A DNA stretch of 46,063 nt from assembly GCA_964459845.1 (NCBI GenBank), contig CAYWOC010000018.1, positions 1 to 46,063 of the forward strand. Direction: 5' to 3'. Shown here piece by piece: positions 6,789 through 16,067 of this stretch (within the stretch, counting starts at the first letter, position 1; each line of letters opens with the position of its first letter). The notes beneath the pieces are model-generated. The model was not told the origin of the DNA. It worked only from the letters and a program-made list of their open reading frames with translations, and did not search any database. The position numbers and the translations under genes are program-made. This DNA comes from CALZFJ01 sp964459845. GTDB taxonomy: Bacteria > Bacteroidota > Bacteroidia > Bacteroidales > Muribaculaceae.

Positions 6789-8819
6789 TTACCAAATTAT
6801 CACGCGGTCGGCTGGCTCACGATACATCTTGTCGCCCGACTTGATGTCGAATGCCTTGAAGAATGGCTCGATGTTGCGAAGCGAAACGTTCACACGGTTC
6901 ATGCCGAGAGAGTGCGGGTCAATCTTTGTGCGACGAAGGATTTCCTCCTTTGTGATATTGCCTTTCCATACGTTTGCATACGACAGGTAGAAGCGTTGGT
7001 CGGGAGTGAATCCGTCAATCTTCTCATTGCTCTGACCTTGAGCTGTCTTCTTGAATGCAGAGTAAGACACGCGCAGACCTCCATGGTCGGCGATGTTTTC
7101 ACCAAGAGTATAACGTCCGTTAGCGTGAACGTCGTCGGCTACAACCACCTCATCAAATTGAGCCACAAGTTTGTCGGTCAAAGCCTTGAATTTAGTTGCA
7201 TCCTCAGCAGTCCACCAGTCAATCATATTTCCGTTCTGGTCGAAGTTGCGGCCTTGGTCGTCAAATCCGTGGGTCATCTCATGGCCGATAACCACACCGA
7301 TTGCACCATAGTTGCATGCATCATCGGCATCAGCATCGAAATAAGGAGCTTGAAGGATTGCAGCCGGGAAGCAGATTTCGTTGGTCGTAGGGTTGTAGTA
7401 AGCGTTCACTGTTTGAGGAGTCATCCCCCACTCTTCTCTATCCACAGGTTTGTTCCACTTGGAGTAGTTGTCCTTAGCGAAATATATGCGGGCATCCTTT
7501 ATGTTTTCCCAATAAGACAAAGCAGGGTCGATAGTCACGCCGCTATAATCTTTCCACTTGTCGGGATAACCGATTTTCACCTTGAAGCTGTTGAGCTTTA
7601 CGAGTGCGTTCACCTTAGTCTTGTCGCTCATCCATTGAAGTCCGGCAATATGCTCGGCAAGAGCTATCTTCAAGTTGTTCACAAGCTCAATCATCTTCTC
7701 CTTCGACTTTGCAGGGAAATACTTCTCCACATATAGCTGACCCACAGCCTCACCAAGAAGGCCATTTGGCACACCGAGGGCGCGCTTCCAGCGTGGCTGC
7801 ATCTCCTTCATTCCAGAAAGGGTCTTCGAGAACATATCGAAGTTGGCTTGAGTGAAATCATCGCTCAGATAGCCCGAAGCGGATGTTATATAGTCGAATG
7901 CAATATAGTCCTTGATTTCCTTGTCGCTTAACGTGCTGAGAAGTCTGTTCACCTCAGCCATACCCTTAAGCTCCTCCACGCACACCTTATCCACATTAGG
8001 CACACCGATATTCTTGAAATAAGTGTCCCAGTCGATTGCTGGATAATCTTTTTTGATTTGGTCGATTGTGCGGATATTGTATTGCTTAGCCATGTCACGG
8101 CTCTCCTCGCGTGTCATCGAAGCCTTAGCCATAGCTGTCTCAATCTTCATCACTGTCTTTACAGCATTCTTAGCGGCAGCCTTCTTGTAGCCAGCCAGTG
8201 TGAACACTTTCTCGATATATTCGGCATAAGCCTTGAGAATGCGCTCATTGTTGGCGTTCTTCTCGATATAATAGTCGCGGTCACCAAGTCCGGTCGATGA
8301 AATCGACAGATACATTATGTTATTGTTGGAATCCATCAAGTCGGCCATAACTCCAGTGTTGAAGAATGCGCTGCCCAGTCCCATGTGCATCCACGAGATA
8401 AGGTTGATGAAGTCGGCACGCTTGGCATTTTGAATCTTTGCCAAGTCGGCTTTCAATGGAGCAGCCTTCTCGTTGTTGAGGCGCACGCTGTCCATACCGA
8501 GCTGATACAAGTCGTTCACCTTTTGGCCGGCAGTGCCTTTAGCGTGCTGTGTCTTGCCAAGATTAAGGATAAGTTCCTTTAATTGTTCCTTGCTGTTCTC
8601 TGCCATAATATCGAAAGTACCATAGCGAGAATACTGTGCTGGAAGCGGATTGGCTTTCATCCATCCGCCACAAGCATACTGATAAAAATCTTGCTTTGGT
8701 GAAACTGATTCATCAAAGTTCGCGCGATCTACAGCTTTCATCTTTTCATTGTCAGCTCCCATCGATGGCAGTGCGAATGCCATTGCCACAACAGGAATCA
8801 AATACTTTAATTTTCTCAT
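6789..8819 (-). CDS. M13-family zinc metallopeptidase (PepO / neprilysin type)
   Basis: This exported endopeptidase is about 676 residues long, the usual length for the family. The zinc motif HEMTH is at about residue 513 in VVIGHEMTHGFDDQG, and ENIADHGG near residue 571 gives the third ligand (ENxxD). The NAYYNPTTNEICFPAAIL segment is also diagnostic. The N-terminus MRKLKYLIPVVAMAFALP is a signal peptide, so it acts in the periplasm or is surface-anchored. The frame also allows a GTG at 8837; the ATG at 8819 gives a normal signal peptide. It follows the ABC-F gene by about 40 bases, last in the udk operon. Confidence 0.95.
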   Translation of the reverse strand: MRKLKYLIPVVAMAFALPSMGADNEKMKAVDRANFDESVSPKQDFYQYACGGWMKANPLPAQYSRYGTFDIMAENSKEQLKELILNLGKTQHAKGTAGQKVNDLYQLGMDSVRLNNEKAAPLKADLAKIQNAKRADFINLISWMHMGLGSAFFNTGVMADLMDSNNNIMYLSISSTGLGDRDYYIEKNANNERILKAYAEYIEKVFTLAGYKKAAAKNAVKTVMKIETAMAKASMTREESRDMAKQYNIRTIDQIKKDYPAIDWDTYFKNIGVPNVDKVCVEELKGMAEVNRLLSTLSDKEIKDYIAFDYITSASGYLSDDFTQANFDMFSKTLSGMKEMQPRWKRALGVPNGLLGEAVGQLYVEKYFPAKSKEKMIELVNNLKIALAEHIAGLQWMSDKTKVNALVKLNSFKVKIGYPDKWKDYSGVTIDPALSYWENIKDARIYFAKDNYSKWNKPVDREEWGMTPQTVNAYYNPTTNEICFPAAILQAPYFDADADDACNYGAIGVVIGHEMTHGFDDQGRNFDQNGNMIDWWTAEDATKFKALTDKLVAQFDEVVVADDVHANGRYTLGENIADHGGLRVSYSAFKKTAQGQSNEKIDGFTPDQRFYLSYANVWKGNITKEEILRRTKIDPHSLGMNRVNVSLRNIEPFFKAFDIKSGDKMYREPADRVIIW

Positions 8820-8862
8820 TTTCTTATTTGTTATCACTATAAATATTTTATTTTCTTACACT

Positions 8863-10842
8863 TTATTTAAGCTCATCAAGCTCTATGCTCGCCAGCTCCC
8901 ACATACTCATCGCATTTTCGAGCTTCTTCTGCAAGTCGGAATGCTGCTCATACACAGTGCTGTCCACAGCCTCGCCAGCAGCCAAGCGGTCTTCTATGAC
9001 TTTAATCTCACCCTCTATGCGAGATATCTCCTGTTCACAATCGGCTACCTTCCTCTGCGCCTTGCGCAATACCTTCTCCCGCTCTTTCTGCTCGGCATAC
9101 GACAGCTTCGACTGCGACTGAGGTTTCTCCTCTTTCACGGCAGTGGCGGCAGTAGGCGACTTCGACAGTTGCTGCTGTGGTGGTTGTTGTTTCTCCCGCT
9201 GTTTGGGCTGCGACATCTCAAGCTCGCGCAGCGACTCCATCTTCTTGGCTTCAAGGAAATCATATATTCCGCCAAGATGCTCACGCACTTTTCCTCCGCC
9301 AAATTCATACACCTTCTCCACAAGTCCGTCGAGGAACTCGCGGTCGTGCGACACTACAATCACCGTGCCGTTGAAATCCTTTATAGCAGCTTTCAGCACA
9401 TCTTTTGTACGCATGTCCAGGTGGTTGGTAGGCTCATCGAGAATAAGCAGGTTCACAGGCTCAAGCAGCATCTTTATCATTGCCAACCGGGTCTTCTCGC
9501 CTCCGGATAGCACTTTCACCTTCTTGTCCGACGCTTCGCCGCCAAACATGAATGCGCCGAGTATGTCGCGTATTTTGGTGCGGATATCTCCCACCGCCAC
9601 ACGGTCGATAGTATCAAACACAGTGATTTCACCATCGAGCAGTTGGGCTTGATTCTGCGCAAAATATCCAATCTTCACATTATGCCCTATTTTCAGCGTG
9701 CCATCGAAGGGTATCTCATTCATGATACACTTCACGAGAGTTGATTTTCCCTCTCCGTTCTTGCCCACAAACGCCACCTTCTCGCCTCGCTTGATTGTGA
9801 AAGTGACATTGGCAAACACCTGATGGTCGCCATATCGCTTGCCCACGCCATCGGCTATCACCGGATAGTCGCCCGAGCGCGGTGCCGGCGGGAATTTCAG
9901 GTTGATGTGCGAGTTGTCCACCTCATCCACCTCTATGCGCTCTATCTTTTCAAGCTGCTTGATGCGGCTCTGCACCTGCACCGACTTGGTGGCTTTATAG
10001 CGGAAACGCTCAATGAAGTCCTCCGTATCCTGAATCTGCTTCTGCTGGTTTTGGTAGGCACGCATCTGCTGCTCCACACGCTCTTTGCGCAGCTCTACGA
10101 ACTTCGAATAGTTCACGCTGTAGTCATATATCTTGCCGCATGAAATCTCTATCGTGCGGTTGGTCACATTGTCGATGAATGCACGGTCGTGCGACACGAG
10201 TACCACAGCATTCGCCTTGGTCTTCAAGAAATTTTCAAGCCACTGGATAGACTCGATGTCGAGGTGGTTGGTAGGCTCGTCGAGGAGCAGCACATCAGGC
10301 TTGCGCAGCAGCAGCTTGGCAAGCTCTATGCGCATTCGCCATCCGCCGCTGAACTCCGATGTTGGACGGTCGAAGTCCTCGCGCACAAATCCCAGTCCGA
10401 GCAGCGTCTTTTCGGTCTCTGCATCACAGTTTTCCGAGCCATACATCGCCAGCAGCTCATTGAGGTGCGTCAGCATGTCGATAAGTTTCTGATAATCTGC
10501 GCTCTCATAATCGGTACGCTGCACAAGTTCCTCGTTGGCACGATCTATATCGGCGTGCAATTTTGAGATATGGTCAAAAGCCTCAGCCACCTCTTCCCTA
10601 ACTGTTTTGGTGTCGGCAAGAATCATCTGCTGCGGCAAGTAGCCTATCACGATGTCGTTCTGCACCGCCACCGAGCCATGGGTGGGTTGCTGCAATCCGG
10701 CTATTATCTTCAGCATCGTCGATTTGCCTGCGCCGTTCTTGCCCACAAGAGCTATTTTATCTTTTTTATTGATAACGTAGTTCACGTTATCAAACAATGG
10801 TTTACAGTTGAATTCTACTGATAAATTCTGTACGGATATCAT
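8863..10842 (-). CDS. ABC-F family ATP-binding protein
   Basis: This 659-residue soluble protein carries two ABC domains in one chain and no membrane segment. Walker A motifs GKNGAGKST (about 36-44) and GKNGEGKST (about 355), signatures FSGGWRMRIELAK and LSGGEKTRLAMIK, and Walker B/switch segments LLLDEPTNHLD (twice) are all visible. The charged inter-domain linker (about 240-300) matches the P-site tRNA interaction motif of ABC-F translation factors. A Gln/Lys-rich spacer and a C-terminal coiled coil (about 560-659) follow. The likely role is at the ribosome; antibiotic protection cannot be judged from sequence. It lies 42 bases after lptB. Confidence 0.93.
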   Translation of the reverse strand: MISVQNLSVEFNCKPLFDNVNYVINKKDKIALVGKNGAGKSTMLKIIAGLQQPTHGSVAVQNDIVIGYLPQQMILADTKTVREEVAEAFDHISKLHADIDRANEELVQRTDYESADYQKLIDMLTHLNELLAMYGSENCDAETEKTLLGLGFVREDFDRPTSEFSGGWRMRIELAKLLLRKPDVLLLDEPTNHLDIESIQWLENFLKTKANAVVLVSHDRAFIDNVTNRTIEISCGKIYDYSVNYSKFVELRKERVEQQMRAYQNQQKQIQDTEDFIERFRYKATKSVQVQSRIKQLEKIERIEVDEVDNSHINLKFPPAPRSGDYPVIADGVGKRYGDHQVFANVTFTIKRGEKVAFVGKNGEGKSTLVKCIMNEIPFDGTLKIGHNVKIGYFAQNQAQLLDGEITVFDTIDRVAVGDIRTKIRDILGAFMFGGEASDKKVKVLSGGEKTRLAMIKMLLEPVNLLILDEPTNHLDMRTKDVLKAAIKDFNGTVIVVSHDREFLDGLVEKVYEFGGGKVREHLGGIYDFLEAKKMESLRELEMSQPKQREKQQPPQQQLSKSPTAATAVKEEKPQSQSKLSYAEQKEREKVLRKAQRKVADCEQEISRIEGEIKVIEDRLAAGEAVDSTVYEQHSDLQKKLENAMSMWELASIELDELK

Positions 10843-10884
10843 TTATTACAATAAACTACCTAATATATCTCTATATCATTATTC

Positions 10885-11724
10885 TCAATCGAACTTTTTG
10901 CGATGGAACACGAAGTTGCGTCCCAAATATTTCTCCCTCACCACAGGGTTCACGGCAAGCTCCTCGCTTGTTCCTTGGAAAAGGATTTTTCCCTCAAAAA
11001 GCAGATAGGCACGGTCGGTGATGCTCAGCGTCTCGGGAGCATTGTGGTCGGTTATCAAAATTCCGATATTCTTCTCCTTTAGCTTATACACAATCGACTG
11101 GATGTCTTCCACTGCGATAGGATCGACTCCTGCAAACGGCTCATCGAGCATTATGAACTTCGGGTTGATGGCAAGGCAGCGTGCTATCTCGGTTCGGCGT
11201 CGCTCACCGCCCGAAAGCTGGTCGCCAAGATTCTTGCGCACTTTCTCCAAGCGGAATTCCTTGATAAGACTCTCAAGCTTCTCGCGCTGATATTCCGGTG
11301 AGGTGTTAGTCATCTCAAGTATGCAGCGGATATTGTTCTCCACACTCAGCTTTCTGAACACCGACGGCTCTTGCGCCAGATACCCGATGCCGTTCTGCGC
11401 ACGCTTATACACAGGATACTTCGTGATGTCGTGGTCATTGAGGAAAATTCTGCCCTCATTGGGAGTGATAAGCCCCGTGGTCATATAGAAAGTGGTGGTC
11501 TTTCCAGCACCGTTAGGTCCGAGCAATCCCACTATCTCGCCTTGCTTCACATTTATCGACACATGGTTCACCACCGTGCGCTGGCGATACTTTTTCACAA
11601 GGTTATCGGTACGCAGCACCATATCGCCTTCATCGGCAATGATGTCGCTGTCGAGATACTTCACCTCAGGTTCCTTTTTATCGTTACTTTTTCCGTCTTT
11701 TTTGCCAATCCAAGGAAATTTCAT
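10885..11724 (-). CDS. lptB: LPS export ABC transporter ATP-binding protein
   Basis: This 279-residue ATPase powers LptFG extraction of lipopolysaccharide from the inner membrane. Walker A GPNGAGKTT, signature LSGGERRRTEIAR and Walker B FIMLDEPFAGVDP are present; the YLAQEPSVFRKLSVENNI and ILITDHNAPETLSITDRAYLL segments are diagnostic of LptB. An N-terminal extension of about 35 charged residues precedes the ABC fold and is longer than in proteobacteria. It sits 32 bases downstream of udk, within the same minus-strand operon. Confidence 0.95.
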   Translation of the reverse strand: MKFPWIGKKDGKSNDKKEPEVKYLDSDIIADEGDMVLRTDNLVKKYRQRTVVNHVSINVKQGEIVGLLGPNGAGKTTTFYMTTGLITPNEGRIFLNDHDITKYPVYKRAQNGIGYLAQEPSVFRKLSVENNIRCILEMTNTSPEYQREKLESLIKEFRLEKVRKNLGDQLSGGERRRTEIARCLAINPKFIMLDEPFAGVDPIAVEDIQSIVYKLKEKNIGILITDHNAPETLSITDRAYLLFEGKILFQGTSEELAVNPVVREKYLGRNFVFHRKKFD

Positions 11725-11756
11725 AATTCTTTCCCTAAAATATTATATCTATGCTT

Positions 11757-12380
11757 TTATTTCTTCTTGCAGTTTGCCAATCGGCTCTTGATGTAATCCA
11801 CGAGCAGATTTATAGCCACTTCATTGTGTCCGCCTTGCGGCACAATAAGGTCGGCATACTGTTTTGCAGGCTCTATGTAGAGGTTGTGCATAGGTTTAAG
11901 CACACGCTCATATCGGTCGATGACCATTTGTGGAGTGCGTCCGCGCTCAATGCAGTCGCGGCTTATCACTCGGATAAGGCGGTCGTCGCCATCGGCATCC
12001 ACATATACCTTTATGTCAAACATGTCGCGCATACGCTGATCGGAAAGCACCAAAATACCCTCCACCAAGACCACCTCGCTTGGCTCAAGATGCACAGTCT
12101 CATCTTGACGAGTGCAAGAGAGCATCGAGTAGGTAGGCATTTCTATTGATTTGCCGGCTTTCAGGGCTTTCAGTTGCGAGATAAGCAAGTCCCAGTCGAA
12201 AGCCGCAGGCTCATCGAAATTTATCTTTTGGCGGTCCTCCACCGGCACATGGCTCGAATCCTTATAGTAAGAATCTTGAGATATAATCCCCACTTCGCCT
12301 TCTGGAAGGCGTTCCATAATTTTTCTCACAACTGTGGTTTTTCCTGAGCCAGTACCACCGGCAATTCCTATAATAAACAT
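11757..12380 (-). CDS. udk: Uridine kinase
   Basis: This 207-residue P-loop kinase phosphorylates uridine and cytidine in pyrimidine salvage. The Walker A GGTGSGKTT is at residues 8-16, followed by SQDSYYKD, FDEPAAFDWDLL and the RDCIERGRTP lid segment, all typical of Udk. It is the first gene of the operon udk-lptB-ABC-F-M13 peptidase and starts about 40 bases downstream of the proximal palindromic promoter repeat (-7 box 12421-12428). Confidence 0.96.
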   Translation of the reverse strand: MFIIGIAGGTGSGKTTVVRKIMERLPEGEVGIISQDSYYKDSSHVPVEDRQKINFDEPAAFDWDLLISQLKALKAGKSIEMPTYSMLSCTRQDETVHLEPSEVVLVEGILVLSDQRMRDMFDIKVYVDADGDDRLIRVISRDCIERGRTPQMVIDRYERVLKPMHNLYIEPAKQYADLIVPQGGHNEVAINLLVDYIKSRLANCKKK

Positions 12381-12414
12381 ATCATTTAATATTTATCAGT
12401 CTTGGCTATTCATT

Positions 12415-12480
12415 TTTATGCAAAGATAGTGCAAATCGAAAGCAGAATATCAAGTTCACTTGAATATTATGCTGAGATGC
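12415..12480 (-). promoter_or_regulatory. Palindromic promoter repeat, copy 1 (udk proximal)
   Basis: On the minus strand a TATCTTTG -7 box (12421-12428) is preceded by a shared GATTTGCAC segment and then an imperfect palindrome (arms 12441-12454 and 12459-12473, loop of 4). The arm sequence CTTGATATT supplies the -33 region. The same module recurs at 12487-12556, 29765-29830 and 41405-41475. Confidence 0.7.
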
Positions 12481-12486
12481 CGCCTA

Positions 12487-12556
12487 TTTTATGCAAAGAT
12501 AGTGCAAATCGAGCATAAAATATCAAGTTTACTTGAATATTTTTACTCAAATGCAG
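12487..12556 (-). promoter_or_regulatory. Palindromic promoter repeat, copy 2 (udk distal)
   Basis: This is a second tandem copy 73 bases upstream of copy 1: TATCTTTG at 12494-12501, the shared TCGATTTGCAC, then arms 12511-12527 and 12532-12548 around TTTA. Arm bases differ from copy 1 (A/T-rich stretch and outer GAG/CTC) yet remain complementary. Between 12557 and 12661 I see nothing else recognisable. Confidence 0.65.
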
Positions 12557-12661
12557 CCTGTACCATGCCATATAATGTAATTTATAGCAAGCAACGGAGC
12601 AATTTTCTTTATTATCGGAATTTATGTCAACAAAATGAATGCTTTTCTCATATTTTATTTG

Positions 12662-12669
12662 TACTTTTG
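12662..12669 (+). promoter_or_regulatory. Candidate -7 box for the beta-helix/LRR gene
   Basis: TACTTTTG matches TAnnTTTG and lies 64 bases upstream of the ATG. No TTTG is present at the ideal -33 spacing, so this is a weak call. Confidence 0.4.
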
Positions 12670-12732
12670 GATATTAGATATTTACTCTACTGGATATTTA
12701 CAAATTCCATATAATTAACTAAACTTTTTTCA

Positions 12733-15700
12733 ATGAAACAAAAAGTACTTAATTTATTGACTGCTACTGCTATGCTTGGTGCCCCTTTCGCAGCCGACGC
12801 GGCAGTTCATTATGTGAAAGCCGACGGCACTGGCGACGGCACTTCGTGGGCTAACGCCGCTGGCGACCTTCAGGCAACCATCGACGCAGCACAAGCCGGC
12901 GACGAAGTGTGGGTTGTCTCGGGGACGTTCAAGCCATCGAAGTTGATCAAATCCACCAAAAAGACTTCAAAAGCATTTTTCTTGAAAGATGGCGTGTCGC
13001 TTTACGGCGGTTTTGCCGGCACTGAGACAAGCAAAGACGACCGTGCCACAACAACAGTCACCAACTTTGAAATCACACTTTGCACAAATCCTACAATCAT
13101 CGATGCCGATGACGATGTGGCTGACACTTGGACTCGCACAATCGAGGAAAGCACAACCTACCGCTACACTTGGATGCTTGACAACAATCAAGTTGCCGGT
13201 ACCAAGGGCAACTCTTCGCACGCTCTATACTGTCCAAGCGAATTTACCAACGCTACAATTATCGACGGATTCACATTAAAAGGCGGCAATGCCAATGTAT
13301 CTAACGCCAAACCTCACGGCGGCGCACTTTATGCTATCGGCGACGTGCAGCTTCAACACTGTTCTGTCATCGAGAACTCGGCATATTTCTCTGCCGAATC
13401 GATGAGCGACTCAAACACCTATGGCGGTGCCGTATATCTTGATGCCAAAGGAAAAGGCTCGGTAAAAGAATGTTATTTCAAATCCACTTATAGCCACTCA
13501 AGCTACGGCAACGGAGTGGGCGGTGCTATATATGTGAAAAACGGCACAGTGAGCGACTGCTACTTCACTGATTGCGTCGCGACCGACAATGGCGGTGCAG
13601 TGTATGCCTGCAGCGGAAGTAAAGTAACCGATTGCTTTGCCGAAAAGTGCTACGCAAGCCAAGGCGGCGCATTCTATGCCGACGCATCATCTTCTATCGA
13701 CGGATGTGAGGCTCTTTCTTGCCGAGGACTTTTGGGAGCAGGATTCTACACTGCCGGTTCCGTCACGCACAGTGCCGCTGTAAATGGTTATGCCGATGCC
13801 ACCGACTTCGGTGCCGACCTCGGCGGCAAGGCTGGAGGCTTCTATGTGAAGAGCGGCTCACTGCTTGGATGTCTCGCATCCAACAATTATTCGTTCATCG
13901 GTGGCGGGATCTTCGTTGAATCGGGCAAGGTGGTAAACTGCACCGTGCAGAAAAATCTCTTACGCAATGCCGAGACCAACACCAACATCTCTCTTAATGA
14001 CGGACTTGCTGCGGCCACTACCGTATTTAATACCATATATGCCGATGGCGTGGACAACTCTAACTTCGTGAAGCCTACGTCTTTCTTTGGCAACGCCACT
14101 AACGATGCCCAACAGGCTGAACTCTTGGAGGCATCTTTCGAACTTGCCAAAGGCAGCCAATTCATCGATGCCGGCTCCTTAACAGAGGGTATCACCGAAG
14201 ATTTCGACATCCTTGGCAACCCTCGTATCTCCGGCAAGTCGATAGACGTTGGCGCATACGAATATCAGTCAAGCTCTACCGAGCCTAATGTGGTGTTCAC
14301 TTTCGCCCAATCGGGCAAAAGCGTGCGCCTCGGTCTTAGCAGCACCGACGGCTCGTTCAGCATCGACTGGGGCGACGGCAATCTGCAAGAATGCACTAAG
14401 GCTGCCTACTACTCTGGAGTTCCAGAAGGCAACGTGGTGAAGGTGTATGGCGACATGAACTTGGTTCAATGTCCAAACCAAGGCATCTCGGCTATCGACA
14501 TCACAAATGCGCCAAACTTGGCGAATGTGCTGCTCGGGCAGAACAGATTGAAATCAATCGATGTGTCCAACCAAAGCAAACTTCGCGGCTTGTATATTGA
14601 GCAGAATGAGATTTCGGGCAGCATCGACGTTTCGGCTTGTAAATCGCTTCGCGTGCTTGATATACACGAAAATGCAGTGACAGGCACTATCGACTGCTCT
14701 GCAATGACGGATTTGTCGAAAGTGGATTGCTCCGACAATAACATTTCAGCGCTCATACTGCCTCATCACTCCACTGTATATGAAATCGACTGCTCAAACA
14801 ATCCTATCGAGAGCCTTGACCTTGCTGGTCTTAATGGTCTTGACGAGCTTAGCTGCCACGACTGCAAGCTCACTGCGCTCGACATGAAAGACCTCTCTGC
14901 ACTAAAATCGCTTTACGCCAACGGCAATAAGATTAAGACCGTGGATATGAGCGGACTTAAAGCTGTAGAGACACTAAACCTTGCCGAGAATGAAATCGAA
15001 AGCATCAATTTGAGCAAGTGTCCTGCCATCACTGGTCTGTATCTTTATGACAATAAGCTCTCAGAACTCGACATCACGACGAATCCTAAGATTCAATGGA
15101 TGAATGTCGAAAACAACGAATTGACTGCCCTCAATACAAGCGCACAATCATCGCTGAGCCTGCTATATGCCAACAACAACAATATTGCATCAATGGACTT
15201 CAGCAACAACAAGCGCGTGATGCAGCTCCAGCTCAACAACAACAAATTGACTGAAATCGATGTCACGATGATGAGCAACTTGAGCCAATTCCGTGTGGCA
15301 GACAACGAAATCAGCACTATCGACTTGAGTAAAAACTCTTACCTCTATTGGCTGAATGTTGCCGGCAACAAGCTATCCGCCCTCGACCTCAGCAATAACA
15401 CCTACGTTCAATGGATTGCTGCCGAAGACAACAACTTGACTTCACTCGACCTCAGCAAGAACACAGGTGTTCAGGGACTTTCATTGCAAAACAACAAAAT
15501 GGATGCAGCATCCATCAACAGCATCATTGGTCAGCTTCAGGATGTGTCATCCGTATCGGTGAGCGACACCAACAGGGAATGGTGCCGCCAGCTTAACATC
15601 AGCTATATGCCCGGCACAAAAGATGCCAACATAGCTGCCGCACAAGCCAAGGGATGGACTGTCACTGCCGACTACAGCGGTGGCGTAAACGACATCAACA

Positions 15701-15846
15701 CAACCGATGCCGATGTCATTTCTCGCGAATACATCACTTTGAGCGGTATAAACCTCGGCTCAGAACTTCCAAAAACTGGAATCTATGTGGTCAAGACAAC
15801 ATATGCCGACGGAACTGTGAAACGCACTAAGGCAGCCGTGAAATAA
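12733..15846 (+). CDS. Secreted beta-helix plus leucine-rich-repeat protein with T9SS-like C-terminus
   Basis: This 1037-residue protein has a signal peptide (1-23). Residues about 25-510 are a right-handed beta-helix with Pmp-like repeats (HYVKADGTGDGTSWANA at the start, then many GGAVY/GGAIYV/GGGIFV turns). A short PKD-like stretch with SIDWGDGN follows at about 540. Residues about 570-950 are some 16 leucine-rich repeats of the L-x-L-x-x-N-x-L-x-x-I-D form. The end, SGINLGSELPKTGIYVVKT to the basic tail, resembles a type IX secretion sorting domain. It is likely surface-displayed and adhesive (inference). It is GC-richer than the neighbouring gaps, stands alone, and is closed by a strong terminator. 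Confidence 0.85.
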   Translation: MKQKVLNLLTATAMLGAPFAADAAVHYVKADGTGDGTSWANAAGDLQATIDAAQAGDEVWVVSGTFKPSKLIKSTKKTSKAFFLKDGVSLYGGFAGTETSKDDRATTTVTNFEITLCTNPTIIDADDDVADTWTRTIEESTTYRYTWMLDNNQVAGTKGNSSHALYCPSEFTNATIIDGFTLKGGNANVSNAKPHGGALYAIGDVQLQHCSVIENSAYFSAESMSDSNTYGGAVYLDAKGKGSVKECYFKSTYSHSSYGNGVGGAIYVKNGTVSDCYFTDCVATDNGGAVYACSGSKVTDCFAEKCYASQGGAFYADASSSIDGCEALSCRGLLGAGFYTAGSVTHSAAVNGYADATDFGADLGGKAGGFYVKSGSLLGCLASNNYSFIGGGIFVESGKVVNCTVQKNLLRNAETNTNISLNDGLAAATTVFNTIYADGVDNSNFVKPTSFFGNATNDAQQAELLEASFELAKGSQFIDAGSLTEGITEDFDILGNPRISGKSIDVGAYEYQSSSTEPNVVFTFAQSGKSVRLGLSSTDGSFSIDWGDGNLQECTKAAYYSGVPEGNVVKVYGDMNLVQCPNQGISAIDITNAPNLANVLLGQNRLKSIDVSNQSKLRGLYIEQNEISGSIDVSACKSLRVLDIHENAVTGTIDCSAMTDLSKVDCSDNNISALILPHHSTVYEIDCSNNPIESLDLAGLNGLDELSCHDCKLTALDMKDLSALKSLYANGNKIKTVDMSGLKAVETLNLAENEIESINLSKCPAITGLYLYDNKLSELDITTNPKIQWMNVENNELTALNTSAQSSLSLLYANNNNIASMDFSNNKRVMQLQLNNNKLTEIDVTMMSNLSQFRVADNEISTIDLSKNSYLYWLNVAGNKLSALDLSNNTYVQWIAAEDNNLTSLDLSKNTGVQGLSLQNNKMDAASINSIIGQLQDVSSVSVSDTNREWCRQLNISYMPGTKDANIAAAQAKGWTVTADYSGGVNDINTTDADVISREYITLSGINLGSELPKTGIYVVKTTYADGTVKRTKAAVK

Positions 15847-15904
15847 TGCACAGTTGAAACATTAGCGCATCAATACGTGCGCACATAATCTCCGTTTTTT
15901 TTGT

Positions 15905-15949
15905 CAGAGCTAAACTGCGGGCATCACGCCACAGTTTAGCTCTGTTTTT
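15905..15949 (+). terminator. Intrinsic terminator of the beta-helix/LRR gene
   Basis: CAGAGCTAAACTG (15905-15917) pairs perfectly with CAGTTTAGCTCTG (15932-15944) over 13 bp and is followed by TTTTT. A T-run upstream (about 15894-15902) hints that it could also act on the other strand. Confidence 0.9.
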
Positions 15950-16014
15950 CACCACAAAAAAAACAAATCCTCTCAATTATAGTTTAAGTTCAAGCTAAAA
16001 ATATAAAAAATGCT

Positions 16015-16022
16015 TATCTTTG
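16015..16022 (+). promoter_or_regulatory. -7 box for the GYDDGY-repeat protein
   Basis: TATCTTTG matches TAnnTTTG, 46 bases upstream of the GTG start. No exact TTTG is found 20 bases upstream. Confidence 0.45.
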
Positions 16023-16067
16023 TGCAATCATCAATATTTATTTAATACCAAAAATTAATATTACTCT

